A stretch of DNA of 64,000 bases. It comes from Paenibacillus sp. LS1 (GTDB lineage: Bacteria > Bacillota > Bacilli > Paenibacillales > Paenibacillaceae). Positions 54,401 through 62,112 of this stretch are shown here, piece after piece; the stretch's first letter is position 1, and each line of letters opens with the position of its first letter. The translations under genes and the position numbers were made by a program. The notes below the pieces were generated by a model that ran no database searches, had not been told where the DNA came from, and saw only the letters and a program-made list of their open reading frames with translations. The DNA lies in assembly GCF_026013365.1 (NCBI RefSeq), contig NZ_JAPDOE010000006.1:186001-250000 (forward strand). The letters are read 5' to 3'.

Positions 54401-54643
54401 AACCGTCTTCACGCCATCTACATTGCGTAGTTTTACTTCCAGTGGCTTCGTGACATCTTCAACAATTCCCTCCGGTGCAGCCCCCGGATCAATGGCAGTG
54501 ACATTCAGAAACGGTACGTTGATGTTCGGGATTGTCTCTTGTTTCATCGTCAATCCGCTGTACAAACCTGCGAAAGAAATGATAATCGTCAGAATCCAGA
54601 TCGCAAACTTGTTGTTCAGTGAAAAATTAATAATACCTTTCAT
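51407..54643 (-). CDS. RND-family efflux transporter (SwrC-like)
   Basis: A 1078-residue resistance-nodulation-division pump with the usual two repeats of six membrane helices and large extracellular loops. The TM4 proton-relay acids appear in AIGRVVDDSIVVIEN. It resembles SwrC/YerP of Bacillus, linked to surfactin and detergent tolerance. A ~75-residue low-complexity segment rich in Gly, Ala, Ser, Thr and Gln (~248-325) interrupts the first loop. AGGAGA lies 12 bases before the ATG. The TetR gene 33 bp upstream probably shares its transcript and controls it. Confidence 0.92.
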   Translation of the reverse strand: MKGIINFSLNNKFAIWILTIIISFAGLYSGLTMKQETIPNINVPFLNVTAIDPGAAPEGIVEDVTKPLEVKLRNVDGVKTVTSTSMENAASITLEFDYGTDLTNATATVREALNEVQLPDSVQKPTISKFSINSFPVVSLSLSDKDGGDLEQLTRLVESDIQPALEDIDGVAQVQVSGQYVKEVQLKFDQAKMAELGLTEDTVNGIVQGSSIRVPLGLFELDKSQKAVVVDGNIIDIDDLKNLAIPVVPGGAGASTGNGANAAPQGSVAPTGEAGQGTTPGSAQGTDQAAGQAAGGNASVGSPSGAANAPGIPTIKLSEIAKIEVIGQAESISRTDGKESIGISVVKSNDANTVDVVNAVKDKAEELQKQFKNADLTVLLDQGKPIQDSVNTMLGKAVFGALFAILIILLFLRNIRSTIISIISIPLSLLMALTALNMMDITLNMMTLGAMTVAIGRVVDDSIVVIENIYRRLTLKGEKLKGRELVREATREMFVPILSSTIVTIAVFLPLALVSGMVGELFLPFALTMVFALLASLIVAITIVPMLAHTLFRKGLKNKQNHEEKPGKMAEGYKRLLNWTLSHKLITVSIAVILLVGSLFLYPFIGASFLPEQQDKYVTITYSPQTGSLREDVEKEALVAEKWLLEQPGLEKMQYSIGGTNPLSSMGGGGGNSALFYIEYNEDTKDFTKVKEQLVEGLKKEVTVGTWSELDMSGGLGGSGLSLSIYGDNVEQLKPVSDEILKLVEADTDNFEKADTTLADTYGQYTLVADQEKLSSLGLTAGQLAMTLSPARERPVLTEVDIDNKTYKVYVETDNKTFSSIDEIEDETVTSPLGIEVPIKDVAKVEEGTSPNSIMQIDGKVVVQVTANILASDVTKASSNLQAEIDKLDLPDGVEVKFGGTTEQINDTFTQLGLAMLAAIAIVYFVLVVTFGGGLAPFAILFSLPFTVIGIMVGLFIAGGTLDVSAMMGGLMLIGIVVTNAIVLIDRVIHKEKEGMPTREALLEAGATRLRPILMTALATIGALLPLVTGLEESAGIISKGLGITVIGGLISSTLLTLVIVPIVYEFLMKFKKKRIED

Positions 54644-54676
54644 ACGATGGTTTCTTCTCCTCTCTGTTTCTCCTGT

Positions 54677-55624
54677 TTATGTGTGTGACGAGTCAGCTGG
54701 GATGAACCGGCTAAACATGGCATCCAGAATATGCTGAAGCTCGGAGTGCAAGGATTGAATGGCAGTAACGTTCTCCAGATTGTGCATCATGCCCAGAATA
54801 ATGGCACGCCGCGGTGTGAATTCCATCATCTCCTGCCTGAGAATGGCAATGGTTTCAAGCGCATCATTCTTCGGTTGCCCTGCGGGCAAATCAGAAGCAG
54901 CGATATCCTGCATTTGCTTGATGATATGAATGGGATGCCGCATCACGGTGGAATCTGGATGGGGTTCGGTAATCCAGGCAGGCCAATCCTCCAAAGGAAT
55001 TAAAGGCACAGGTCGCTGGTTAAGGAATCCGTGCGCTGCATAGTCCATCATTTGCAGCAAGTTTGTTGCCATTTTGGTCACGGTAAGGGAGGGCATCTCT
55101 GTAAACCAGATCTTGACGTAGGAGAGGAACAACCCGTGTGTGAGCAAAATAAGGTCAATCGTATAAGGTTCAATCTCCGATCCGTACTGCTCCTCCAGCT
55201 TATCCTTGAACCAATGTAAGGTACGGATCTCCAGATCTCTCTGCTGCGGATGGCAGTGTTCCTTGCGTTGCTGCTCATCATCCATCATCATGCTGCGCAT
55301 CTGTACCCGTAAAAATTCCTTGAGCTCGGATACATGGATGAGCAGTGTCTCAATCTGCTTGTGCAGACGTTCTCGCGAGGTGAGGCTGGTTTCATGCTCA
55401 ATCTGCGTCATCTCGTCCATTAGCGTGTACATGCAGTACTCCAGAGTACTGGCTTCTAATTCCTCTTTGGATTTGAACATAATGTAGAGGCTGCCTTTGG
55501 ACATCCCACATAATTCTGCAATCTCTTGCATGGATGTTGCAGCACTGCCTTTGGATGAGAATAACTTGAGTGCTGTAGTAATGATGAGTTTTTTCTTCTC
55601 ATTCATCTCATGTATAGGGTTCAT
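54677..55624 (-). CDS. TetR-family regulator of the RND pump
   Basis: 315 residues, longer than the usual ~200. The N-terminal helix-turn-helix (KLIITTALKLFSSKGSAATS, then ELCGMSKGSLYIMFKSKEEL) is clear; the long helical C-terminus may form the ligand pocket. The ATG at 55624 has GAGGTGA 11 bases upstream; the longer frame to 55774 has no site. It is the first gene of an operon with the RND pump. Confidence 0.9.
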   Translation of the reverse strand: MNPIHEMNEKKKLIITTALKLFSSKGSAATSMQEIAELCGMSKGSLYIMFKSKEELEASTLEYCMYTLMDEMTQIEHETSLTSRERLHKQIETLLIHVSELKEFLRVQMRSMMMDDEQQRKEHCHPQQRDLEIRTLHWFKDKLEEQYGSEIEPYTIDLILLTHGLFLSYVKIWFTEMPSLTVTKMATNLLQMMDYAAHGFLNQRPVPLIPLEDWPAWITEPHPDSTVMRHPIHIIKQMQDIAASDLPAGQPKNDALETIAILRQEMMEFTPRRAIILGMMHNLENVTAIQSLHSELQHILDAMFSRFIPADSSHT

Positions 55625-55857
55625 TAACGATACATTCACCTCATCAGGGAACTTGTGAGTTCTTGAATTGACTTTAAGGTCAAACCAAGTATAAACGATC
55701 TTCATGAAGGAATTCAAATGGGAGTAAATTGGAAAATAAGAGCGGGTTAAGAAGGGATATCTGTATAGTGACATGAGGGTGAATCAAGAAGTAGGTATAA
55801 CCAGTAAGAAGTTGCAGTCTGTATGTACGGTATTGATAAGCTATCAAGAAGGATAAG

Positions 55858-55989
55858 CTAGTTTTCTCCAGTGAAAGCGTACAAAGCGAGTATAATAATG
55901 ACGATAAGTGCGATGAGATAGAAGATAGCCATGGCGATCAGGAGGGTATACCCTGTATATGAACCTATCCGTGCCAATAACTTTTTCAT
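55858..55989 (-). CDS. 43-residue single-pass membrane mini-protein
   Basis: A small frame with ATG at 55989 and AAAGGATG about eight bases upstream, ending in TAG. A basic N-terminus (MKKLLARIG) precedes a long hydrophobic stretch (AMAIFYLIALIVIIILALYA) and a short acidic tail (FTGEN). Size and topology match known regulatory or transporter-associated mini-proteins. It stands alone between two efflux loci on the same strand. Function unknown; whether it is expressed cannot be told. Confidence 0.55.
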   Translation of the reverse strand: MKKLLARIGSYTGYTLLIAMAIFYLIALIVIIILALYAFTGEN

Positions 55990-56051
55990 GATTACGACAT
56001 CCTTTCTTACGTATCAGAGTTTAGAGAGGTTCCCTATTTATATCATATCCC

Positions 56052-56082
56052 AAAAAAGACGACTTCCTGATCGAAGTCGTCT
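56052..56082 (-). terminator. Terminator of the SMR operon
   Basis: AGACGACTTC pairs perfectly with GAAGTCGTCT around a 6-nt loop, followed on the minus strand by a T run. Confidence 0.85.
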
Positions 56083-56127
56083 AATTTATATTGCTGAATA
56101 TATTAAATTAATAATGGAGGCTAAGAA

Positions 56128-56182
56128 TTACACGATAACGGAGATTGGAAAGTGGTACTGCAATCAGAGTTGTAAAGTGTAA
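56128..56182. repeat. Short derivative of structured repeat B
   Basis: It opens with TTACACGATAACGGAGA, which matches the left end of copy 3, and closes with GTGTAA, but lacks the central stems. Probably an internal deletion remnant of about 55 bp. Confidence 0.5.
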
Positions 56183-56195
56183 TTCAGTTGTTCCA

Positions 56196-56510
56196 TTACG
56201 TGATCAGTTTCAGACCAACTGCTGCCACCAAAATCATCGCGATAAACAGAATACGCTTCGCTTCTTTCCGTTCACCGAACAGAAACATGCCTGTTAACGT
56301 ACTGCCGACCGTCCCGATCCCCGTCCACACCGCATACGCTGTGCCCATGGGAATGGACGTCATGGCGTAGGACAACAGCGAGAAGCTGAACACAAACGAT
56401 ACTAACATCAGGACGATATAAGGCCATCCTTTGCGAGTAGAAGCACCATTAATACCGATCACGCCGAAAATTTCACATATCCCTGCACCTACAATTGCCA
56501 TCCAAGCCAT
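56196..56510 (-). CDS. SMR multidrug efflux subunit 2
   Basis: 104 residues, four membrane helices. The essential Glu in helix 1 is E13 (GICEIFGV), and the signature AYAVWTGIGTVGS is present. It pairs with the adjacent SMR gene, overlapping its stop codon by one base. Paired SMR proteins of the EbrAB/YkkCD kind form antiparallel heterodimers that export cationic drugs or guanidinium-like compounds; no guanidine riboswitch was seen here. Confidence 0.92.
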   Translation of the reverse strand: MAWMAIVGAGICEIFGVIGINGASTRKGWPYIVLMLVSFVFSFSLLSYAMTSIPMGTAYAVWTGIGTVGSTLTGMFLFGERKEAKRILFIAMILVAAVGLKLIT

Positions 56511-56851
56511 TATACTGCACCTCCTTTGGCTTCTTGCTGATCGGTAACCAGCTTCAGTCCGATTACGCCGCAGAGCAGCAGCCCAATGAGCAATACTTTG
56601 GCTAAGCGGAACGGCTCACCGAACAGTACCATTTCCGTAAGCACGGTACCCGCTGTACCAATTCCCGTAAAGACGGCATACACCGTACCCACAGGTAGTC
56701 TTTTGGAAGCGGCAATGATCAGTCCAAAGCTGATCACGATGGCAATCCCCGTCAAAGTCCACTCCCAGGCATTGGAGGCGTGTTTCAGCCCGCTTACCCA
56801 GACAATCTCAATAATTCCACCGATAAATACATATAACCAGTTGCGGTTCAT
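56510..56851 (-). CDS. SMR multidrug efflux subunit 1
   Basis: 113 residues, four membrane helices with E15 (GIIEIVWV) as the proton/substrate acid and the signature VYAVFTGIGTAGT. The ATG at 56851 overlaps the TetR stop codon (ATGA), with AAGGAGA inside the TetR gene. Confidence 0.92.
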   Translation of the reverse strand: MNRNWLYVFIGGIIEIVWVSGLKHASNAWEWTLTGIAIVISFGLIIAASKRLPVGTVYAVFTGIGTAGTVLTEMVLFGEPFRLAKVLLIGLLLCGVIGLKLVTDQQEAKGGAV

Positions 56852-57471
56852 GTTGTTGAATCTCCTTCCGGCACAACGCTTTGTGCCTCTTCGCTCAAAT
56901 GATGAATGCCATGCCAAAAGACAGGCCAGGATGCTTCCAACCGTCTCTTGTACCGACGGGAACTTCCATAGATAATCTCCACGGTAATACCGTCGAGAAA
57001 CGTCATGAATGCAATGGCAGCCTGCTCCGCGGGAATGGCCGGAATATCTCCATGACGCATTGCCCGTTGTAGCAGACGAGTTAGCGCGCGTTCCATTCCG
57101 TCGATAAACGGATATACCAGATCCATCACTTCGCTATACAGGGAAAGTGGTGGGTAGAAACAATTGCGCAGCATCAAGCGAGCAGAGGCGTGGGCATTGT
57201 ACTCTTGTTCAAACCAGACCAGTAAACCCTTCAGCCTGTGCTCCAATGGCATATCTGCATGATCACGGAAATACTCCAGCGTGTGCCGCTGCACTTCTTG
57301 AAATGCAAAGGCCAGTGTGTGTAAAAATAAGTCATCCTTGCAGCTAAAATGTGCATATATGGACGGTTTTTTAATCCCGACTTCATCAGCAATAGCTCTC
57401 AGAGAAGCCCCCTCATAGCCATCTCTCGCAAAATGGAACAGGGCCGCATCCCGAATGGATTGTGCAGTCAA
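56848..57471 (-). CDS. TetR-family regulator of the SMR pair
   Basis: 207 residues. Helix-turn-helix: SLRAIADEVGIKKPSIYAHF. The start is probably the TTG at 57471, five bases after AAGGTG; no ATG fits. It is the first gene of a three-gene operon with the SMR pump. A clean palindrome lies 12 bp upstream of the start codon, suggesting autorepression relieved by the drug. Confidence 0.9.
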   Translation of the reverse strand: MTAQSIRDAALFHFARDGYEGASLRAIADEVGIKKPSIYAHFSCKDDLFLHTLAFAFQEVQRHTLEYFRDHADMPLEHRLKGLLVWFEQEYNAHASARLMLRNCFYPPLSLYSEVMDLVYPFIDGMERALTRLLQRAMRHGDIPAIPAEQAAIAFMTFLDGITVEIIYGSSRRYKRRLEASWPVFWHGIHHLSEEAQSVVPEGDSTT

Positions 57472-57482
57472 TCAATCACCTT

Positions 57483-57498
57483 CCTAACGGTCGTTAGG
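57483..57498. promoter_or_regulatory. TetR-type operator
   Basis: CCTAACGGTCGTTAGG: perfect 7-bp half-sites with a 2-bp centre. It lies between the -10 box and the TTG start of the TetR gene. Confidence 0.8.
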
Positions 57499-57500
57499 TA

Positions 57501-57532
57501 ATTATATTTTCACACTTCACATCGCCTGTCAA
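57501..57532 (-). promoter_or_regulatory. Promoter of the TetR-SMR operon
   Basis: On the minus strand both hexamers are perfect, TTGACA (57527-57532) and TATAAT (57501-57506), but they are 20 bp apart instead of the optimal 17. Confidence 0.6.
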
Positions 57533-57536
57533 GATG

Positions 57537-57573
57537 AAAATATCCGCCTGCACAGTAAAGTACAGGCGGATAT
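57537..57573 (-). terminator. Terminator of the phospholipase D-like gene
   Basis: ATATCCGCCTG pairs with CAGGCGGATAT (11 bp) and is followed by a short T run on the minus strand. Confidence 0.75.
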
Positions 57574-57597
57574 GACAGGTATGAATGTGGTTTCTGA

Positions 57598-59073
57598 TCA
57601 GAAGGTCGTAAGACCCAGAATAAGCTGCAGCTTATATAGGATACCTTTCAAAAACGTAGTCTTCTCCTGGAATTCATCCAAGTCTAACGTAAACTCGGCA
57701 TCATCATTATTCCAAATACGCTCAAAATAATTCGCGATATCAAGCGTGAACTTATTGTCTGGAGGTGCAGCAACCCATAGATCATTTTCCAGATTGTAGT
57801 CATTCATGTTTCGGGGTGTAAAGTTGGTTGAACCGCCAAGGACAATATGATCTCCGGTCGCTTTGGCAATATAAATCATCTTGGTGTGGTATTGCTCTTT
57901 GGTGGTGTTATACCAGCGGATTTTTATTTTACCGTCCGATTTATCATGCAATTCGGCGGCGACAGGACGGTTCGGAATGCCGATCTTTTCCTGACCAAAG
58001 GCATTTTCATTTGGATCAAGTACAAGCCGGATCTCGGTTCCTCGTTTGGAGGCTTCCAGCAGGGCTTCCAATACTTTCGGAGAGGCCACATAGAACATGC
58101 CCATCCATAAGGTGTCACCTTTGCCAGTCTGATTGATCTCATGGAGAACGGCGTCATTCACTTTACCTTCAGTCAAATAGCGAATTCGCAAGTCTCCTGT
58201 GTTCGAATCCGTGGAAGGGGCAGTGTAAGCAGGAATCTGGCCTCCGCCTGAGATGTCGAGCACAGCTTGCTCTGACTGAAGAATATCCCCAATGACCGGG
58301 CCTGTTACTTCAAAAGCAATGTTCGAGTGGTAGGCACTCGCATCATGGATATTGCCAGAAGAGACAATCGCCGTCTTCTCACTAACAACAACTTTGCGAT
58401 GATTCGCCTTCACATTGAGCAGCTTCAGATAGGAACGCACAGTGACATCCGGACCATCCGTGGCCATCAGGTTTTTGATCCAGCCATCCCCGGATTGACC
58501 AAACCATTGAAAGAAAGTCCGCCAGACCGCAGAGTATACTGGAGTTGAATCACGCAGAGGGTCCACATCGGTGATGACCACGTGAATGCCTGCTTGTGTC
58601 ATTTGTTCCAGCAACGGATTGGGTGCTGAGTTATAGTTGGTATTTACTTCATCTGTAATGAACCAAATATCCATGTTGGGGTGCTGGTTTTTTTTGGCGA
58701 CCAGCGCTTCAGTGAATTCGGAACTGACAGGTGGGAAGCTCTGGCCTTTATGTTGATAATTGTTGAACAGGAACATATCGACCACGACAAACTGCTCTGC
58801 TTCCTCCACAATCTGAAGCATGCGCTGGAAGATCTGTTGTTCATGCTGCATCTGTCCGTCCGAGGAAGGATAGGTGAGGTCATGCAGAAACTCGACTTGA
58901 TTGACACGATACTCTGGACTTTCATAGGAAATGCCCGCAGGTAAGGGTTTGTAGGTCTGATAGAGCATGACGGCGATGAGCCATAGTGCCAATAGGGCAA
59001 GCCCTGTTCGTATGTATGGAAATTTGCCGCGTGAAGATTTGCGGTCTGATGTATGGCGGCGCATTGAGACCAA
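57598..59073 (-). CDS. Phospholipase D-like membrane protein, degenerate HKD motifs
   Basis: 491 residues: one N-terminal membrane helix (~22-41), then two PLD-fold halves. The first HxK is H225-R-K227 and the second H396-T-K398. The Asp expected seven residues after each His is E232 and A403; downstream Asn residues (SSGN, STNF) are kept. The overall plan resembles cardiolipin synthases, but the catalytic acids differ. The TTG at 59073, seven bases after GGGGGAG, is the start. It could still be a phosphatidyltransferase since His and Lys are intact. Confidence 0.8.
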   Translation of the reverse strand: MVSMRRHTSDRKSSRGKFPYIRTGLALLALWLIAVMLYQTYKPLPAGISYESPEYRVNQVEFLHDLTYPSSDGQMQHEQQIFQRMLQIVEEAEQFVVVDMFLFNNYQHKGQSFPPVSSEFTEALVAKKNQHPNMDIWFITDEVNTNYNSAPNPLLEQMTQAGIHVVITDVDPLRDSTPVYSAVWRTFFQWFGQSGDGWIKNLMATDGPDVTVRSYLKLLNVKANHRKVVVSEKTAIVSSGNIHDASAYHSNIAFEVTGPVIGDILQSEQAVLDISGGGQIPAYTAPSTDSNTGDLRIRYLTEGKVNDAVLHEINQTGKGDTLWMGMFYVASPKVLEALLEASKRGTEIRLVLDPNENAFGQEKIGIPNRPVAAELHDKSDGKIKIRWYNTTKEQYHTKMIYIAKATGDHIVLGGSTNFTPRNMNDYNLENDLWVAAPPDNKFTLDIANYFERIWNNDDAEFTLDLDEFQEKTTFLKGILYKLQLILGLTTF

Positions 59074-59221
59074 CGGTGGACTCCCCCTTCTGTACTAGCT
59101 GACTTCTATTACCACACGGATGTTAACGTTGACGCAGTATAGACCGGAAGGAGAGCAAATATATCTGTAAAATGCAGATCACAAAATTGGCAGGATGGGG
59201 CAGGATGCAATCGACAGGTCT

Positions 59222-59265
59222 GTGACCGTTGTGTATAATGAGTGTATTATTTTTGTAGAATGTTG
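59222..59265 (+). promoter_or_regulatory. carH promoter with three 11-bp operator repeats
   Basis: -35 GTGACC (59222-59227), 17 bp, -10 TATTAT (59245-59250). Over it lie three contiguous 11-mers, GTATAATGAGT, GTATTATTTTT and GTAGAATGTTG (59233-59265). The same three-repeat block in the same register is found at the crt promoter. CarH proteins bind tandem 11-bp repeats, so this should be an autoregulatory site. Confidence 0.7.
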
Positions 59266-59339
59266 GGGTTTTCATATGCCTGACAAGGACGGGAACTAAT
59301 GTTATAACCTGTGCATTATGGACACATATAGGAAAGAAA

Positions 59340-60296
59340 GTGGGTAATAAAGTGTATTCCATCAAACAAGTCGCTGCCATGCTCGGTATCAGGGCGGTAA
59401 CAATCCGGGCTTGGGAGAATCGGTATAGTGCGGTCACCCCTGAGCGGACGGAATCGGGTTATCGAATGTACACCGAAGAGAATGTTGCGGATCTGCGTTG
59501 GTTGAAAGAGCAGGTAGAGCTGCATCAGACCAATATTTCGGAAGCGGTACGGATGTTGAAAGTAAACAAATTAAATCCGCCCGAGGCTGTGCCCACGCCG
59601 ATCATGGCTCCGGTGCCTACGATGGAAGAAGCCTATGCACGCATGGCAGATCAGATCTATGACTCGCTCTACAACTTTCAAGGTGAACGTGCCAATGGTC
59701 TGATCGATTTTGGTTTTACCATGTATGGGTATGACTCGATGTTCTATCATGTGCTGGTACCCATTCTGGTTCGTGTTGGAGATGCATGGGAGCAAGGCAG
59801 GGCTTCGGTGGCGCAGGAACACTTCATGACACAGCTGATATCACAGCGCTTTTATCAGTTTTTCCATCTGTTCCCGATCTATCCGCATCTGCCCAAAGTT
59901 CTGGCGTTATGTCCGGAAGGGGAGCATCATCAGGTGGGGTTGCTGCTGTTCTCTCTCTTTATGCGCAAAAATGGAGCGGAAGTATTATATCTCGGTGCCA
60001 ACACGCCAGAGGAAGGCATCTTCCCGATTATCCGGGAGCAGAAGATCAAGTTGGTCTGCCTGTCGATTACAAGTCCAGGGCTTCTTGAAAAATGCGATCA
60101 ACTCGTCGAGCGTATTATGAACGAGTTCCCGCATATTCGCTTTGTACTTGGAGGTAAAGGCTATGAGCGTGCAGAGCATGCACGTTATCCGCATTGGATT
60201 ATGCCAGAGAGTTCTGCTGACTGGCAGTCATGGGTGGAACGGGAATATCTTGCAGAGCGACCACTTGGTTCAAGGTTCGGACAGGCCAATAATTAA
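59340..60296 (+). CDS. carH: CarH-type B12-dependent photoreceptor repressor
   Basis: A 318-residue repressor. Residues ~5-75 are a MerR winged helix (YSIKQVAAMLGIRAVTIRAW). A four-helix B12 cap carries W150-x9-E160-H161 (W...EHFM), the adenosyl-capping motif of CarH. The Rossmann domain carries E195-x-H197-x-x-G200, whose His is the lower cobalt ligand. CarH tetramers with adenosylcobalamin bind DNA in the dark and fall apart in light. It directly precedes a carotenoid operon. The GTG at 59340 follows AGGAAAG; a GTG at 59352 is an alternative. Confidence 0.92.
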   Translation: MGNKVYSIKQVAAMLGIRAVTIRAWENRYSAVTPERTESGYRMYTEENVADLRWLKEQVELHQTNISEAVRMLKVNKLNPPEAVPTPIMAPVPTMEEAYARMADQIYDSLYNFQGERANGLIDFGFTMYGYDSMFYHVLVPILVRVGDAWEQGRASVAQEHFMTQLISQRFYQFFHLFPIYPHLPKVLALCPEGEHHQVGLLLFSLFMRKNGAEVLYLGANTPEEGIFPIIREQKIKLVCLSITSPGLLEKCDQLVERIMNEFPHIRFVLGGKGYERAEHARYPHWIMPESSADWQSWVEREYLAERPLGSRFGQANN

Positions 60297-60336
60297 ACAT
60301 AATCTCAAATGATATGAATAGGTTAGTGTATAAAGG

Positions 60337-60372
60337 ACATCCTTTGACGAAAGTGATCAAAGGGTGTTTTTT
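60337..60372 (+). terminator. Terminator of carH
   Basis: ACATCCTTTGA pairs with TCAAAGGGTGT (one G-T pair) and is followed by TTTTT. Confidence 0.8.
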
Positions 60373-60422
60373 GTGTTTATAAATGGATTACCAGGTAATT
60401 TGACCGACGGGTCATTTTTTGG

Positions 60423-60466
60423 TTTACAAGCTCGTATAATATTTGTATTATATTTGTATAATGTTT
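60423..60466 (+). promoter_or_regulatory. crt promoter with three 11-bp operator repeats
   Basis: -35 TTTACA (60423-60428), 17-bp spacer, -10 TATTAT (60446-60451). Three contiguous 11-mers, GTATAATATTT, GTATTATATTT and GTATAATGTTT (60434-60466), cover the spacer and -10. A repressor bound here would exclude RNA polymerase. The -10 starts one base into the second repeat, exactly as at carH. Confidence 0.8.
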
Positions 60467-60561
60467 TTGCTAGTTACCCGCTTAAAGTGTTCTTGGGCGG
60501 TTTAATAATAGGTTAGGGGCTAGAGAACTATAGGAATTCCCTACATAGAAAGGTGAGTGGC

Positions 60562-62112
60562 ATGATACCGAATCAACAACGCAAACGTGCAGCTGTCATC
60601 GGCGCAGGTCCGGGCGGCCTTGCAGCAGCGATGCTATTGTCCGGTCAGGGATACGAAGTAGATGTGTATGAGAAACAGCCAGTCATCGGGGGGCGTTCTG
60701 CCAGACTGGAACTGGGCGAATATCGATTCGACCGGGGTGCAACGTTTTTGATGATGCCACAGCTGATCGAAGAGATGTTCGATGTGGTGGGACGCAAATT
60801 ATCCGATTATGTGGATATGAAAGAGCTAACCCCGCTTTACGCACTGAACTTTGGTGACAAGGTGTTTAAGCCTTCTCGTAATCGGGAAGATACAGCTGCA
60901 CAGATTAAGGAATTGTTCCCGGGCAATGAAGACAATTACCTTCGGTTCATGCAAGAAGAAGAAGTGAAGTTTGGCAAAGTCATGCCTTTGCTCCGTCGTC
61001 CTTTTGGCAAGCTGACTGACTATTTGCGCAAAGATGCGGTAACAGCTCTACCCAAGCTTGATGTCCACAATACGGTCTATGGAATCTTGTCCCGCTATTT
61101 TACAGACGAGCGTCTGCGCTGGGCATTTACATTTCAATCCAAATATCTCGGCATGTCTGCCTGGGATTGTCCGGGCACCTTTACCATACTATCGTTCATT
61201 GAGCATCAATATGGGTTGTTCCACCCCATTGGCGGTGTGAATCGGATTTTCCAAGCCATGGCCGATGTTGTGGAAGAACACGGAGGACGAGTACATACTT
61301 CCACTCCGGTGAAACAGGTCATCGTTCACAATGGTCGTGCAGAAGGTGTGTTGCTTGAGAGCGGTGAACGCATCGAAGCGGACCATGTGGTTGTGAACGC
61401 CGATTTTGCGCATGCAGTGAACCATCTGTTCGAACCTGGCGTACTTAAGAAATATACCCCGGAGAAAATGAAACGCAAAAAGTATTCCTGTTCTACAGCG
61501 ATGCTGTATCTGGGCGTGGATGGTGAAGTGGATCTGCCACATCACTCGATCTATTTTCCCGAGGACTACCGGTTGAACGTCGACGAGATTACGAAGCACA
61601 AAATGTTGTCTGCCGATCCATCTCTCTATATTCATAACCCTTCCAGACTCGATTCGACGCTGGCACCGGAAGGAAAATCTGCTTTATATGTTCTTATGCC
61701 TACGCCTAACCTTACGGCAGACATCGATTGGGAGGCAGAACGGCAGAATGTGCAGGAGGCCATGATGAAACGCATGGAAGGCATTCCTGAGCTGGCCGAC
61801 ATCCGCAACCGCATTGAAGAATGTATGCTGTTCACTCCACTCGATTGGGAGAATGAACTGGATGTGTACCGCGGAGCAACGTTCAATATGGCGCATAATC
61901 TGGGTCAGATGATGTATCTTCGTCCCCATAACCAGTTTGAAGAGTTGAAAAGTGTATGGCTGGTGGGCGGTGGAACACATCCGGGCAGCGGGTTGCCAAC
62001 GATTTTCGAATCGGCACGAATCAGTGTCAGATTGATTCAGGAAGAGGACGCACGCACACGTTCGAAACCATCCTCTTATGTGAAGACAGCGGAAGCCGGA
62101 GGGCATTCATGA
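60562..62112 (+). CDS. CrtI/CrtN-family carotenoid desaturase 1
   Basis: A 516-residue FAD enzyme: dinucleotide motif AVIGAGPGGLAAAMLL near the start, GGRSARLELGEYRFDRGAT after it, and the C-terminal carotenoid desaturase signature GGGTHPGSGLPTIFESAR. It probably introduces double bonds into diapophytoene (or phytoene). The ATG at 60562 is eight bases after AAAGG; the GTG at 60553 is too close. It overlaps the next gene by four bases. Confidence 0.9.
   Translation: MIPNQQRKRAAVIGAGPGGLAAAMLLSGQGYEVDVYEKQPVIGGRSARLELGEYRFDRGATFLMMPQLIEEMFDVVGRKLSDYVDMKELTPLYALNFGDKVFKPSRNREDTAAQIKELFPGNEDNYLRFMQEEEVKFGKVMPLLRRPFGKLTDYLRKDAVTALPKLDVHNTVYGILSRYFTDERLRWAFTFQSKYLGMSAWDCPGTFTILSFIEHQYGLFHPIGGVNRIFQAMADVVEEHGGRVHTSTPVKQVIVHNGRAEGVLLESGERIEADHVVVNADFAHAVNHLFEPGVLKKYTPEKMKRKKYSCSTAMLYLGVDGEVDLPHHSIYFPEDYRLNVDEITKHKMLSADPSLYIHNPSRLDSTLAPEGKSALYVLMPTPNLTADIDWEAERQNVQEAMMKRMEGIPELADIRNRIEECMLFTPLDWENELDVYRGATFNMAHNLGQMMYLRPHNQFEELKSVWLVGGGTHPGSGLPTIFESARISVRLIQEEDARTRSKPSSYVKTAEAGGHS

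Noticed and set aside
56041..57540. Guanidine (ykkC-type) riboswitch before the SMR pair
   Set aside because: The operon begins with a TetR gene and a short leader containing its operator; there is no room or sequence for the riboswitch.
61956..62108. N-terminal extension of the second carotenoid enzyme
   Set aside because: It lies inside the preceding gene in another frame; the ATG at 62109 directly precedes the FAD motif and overlaps the upstream stop.
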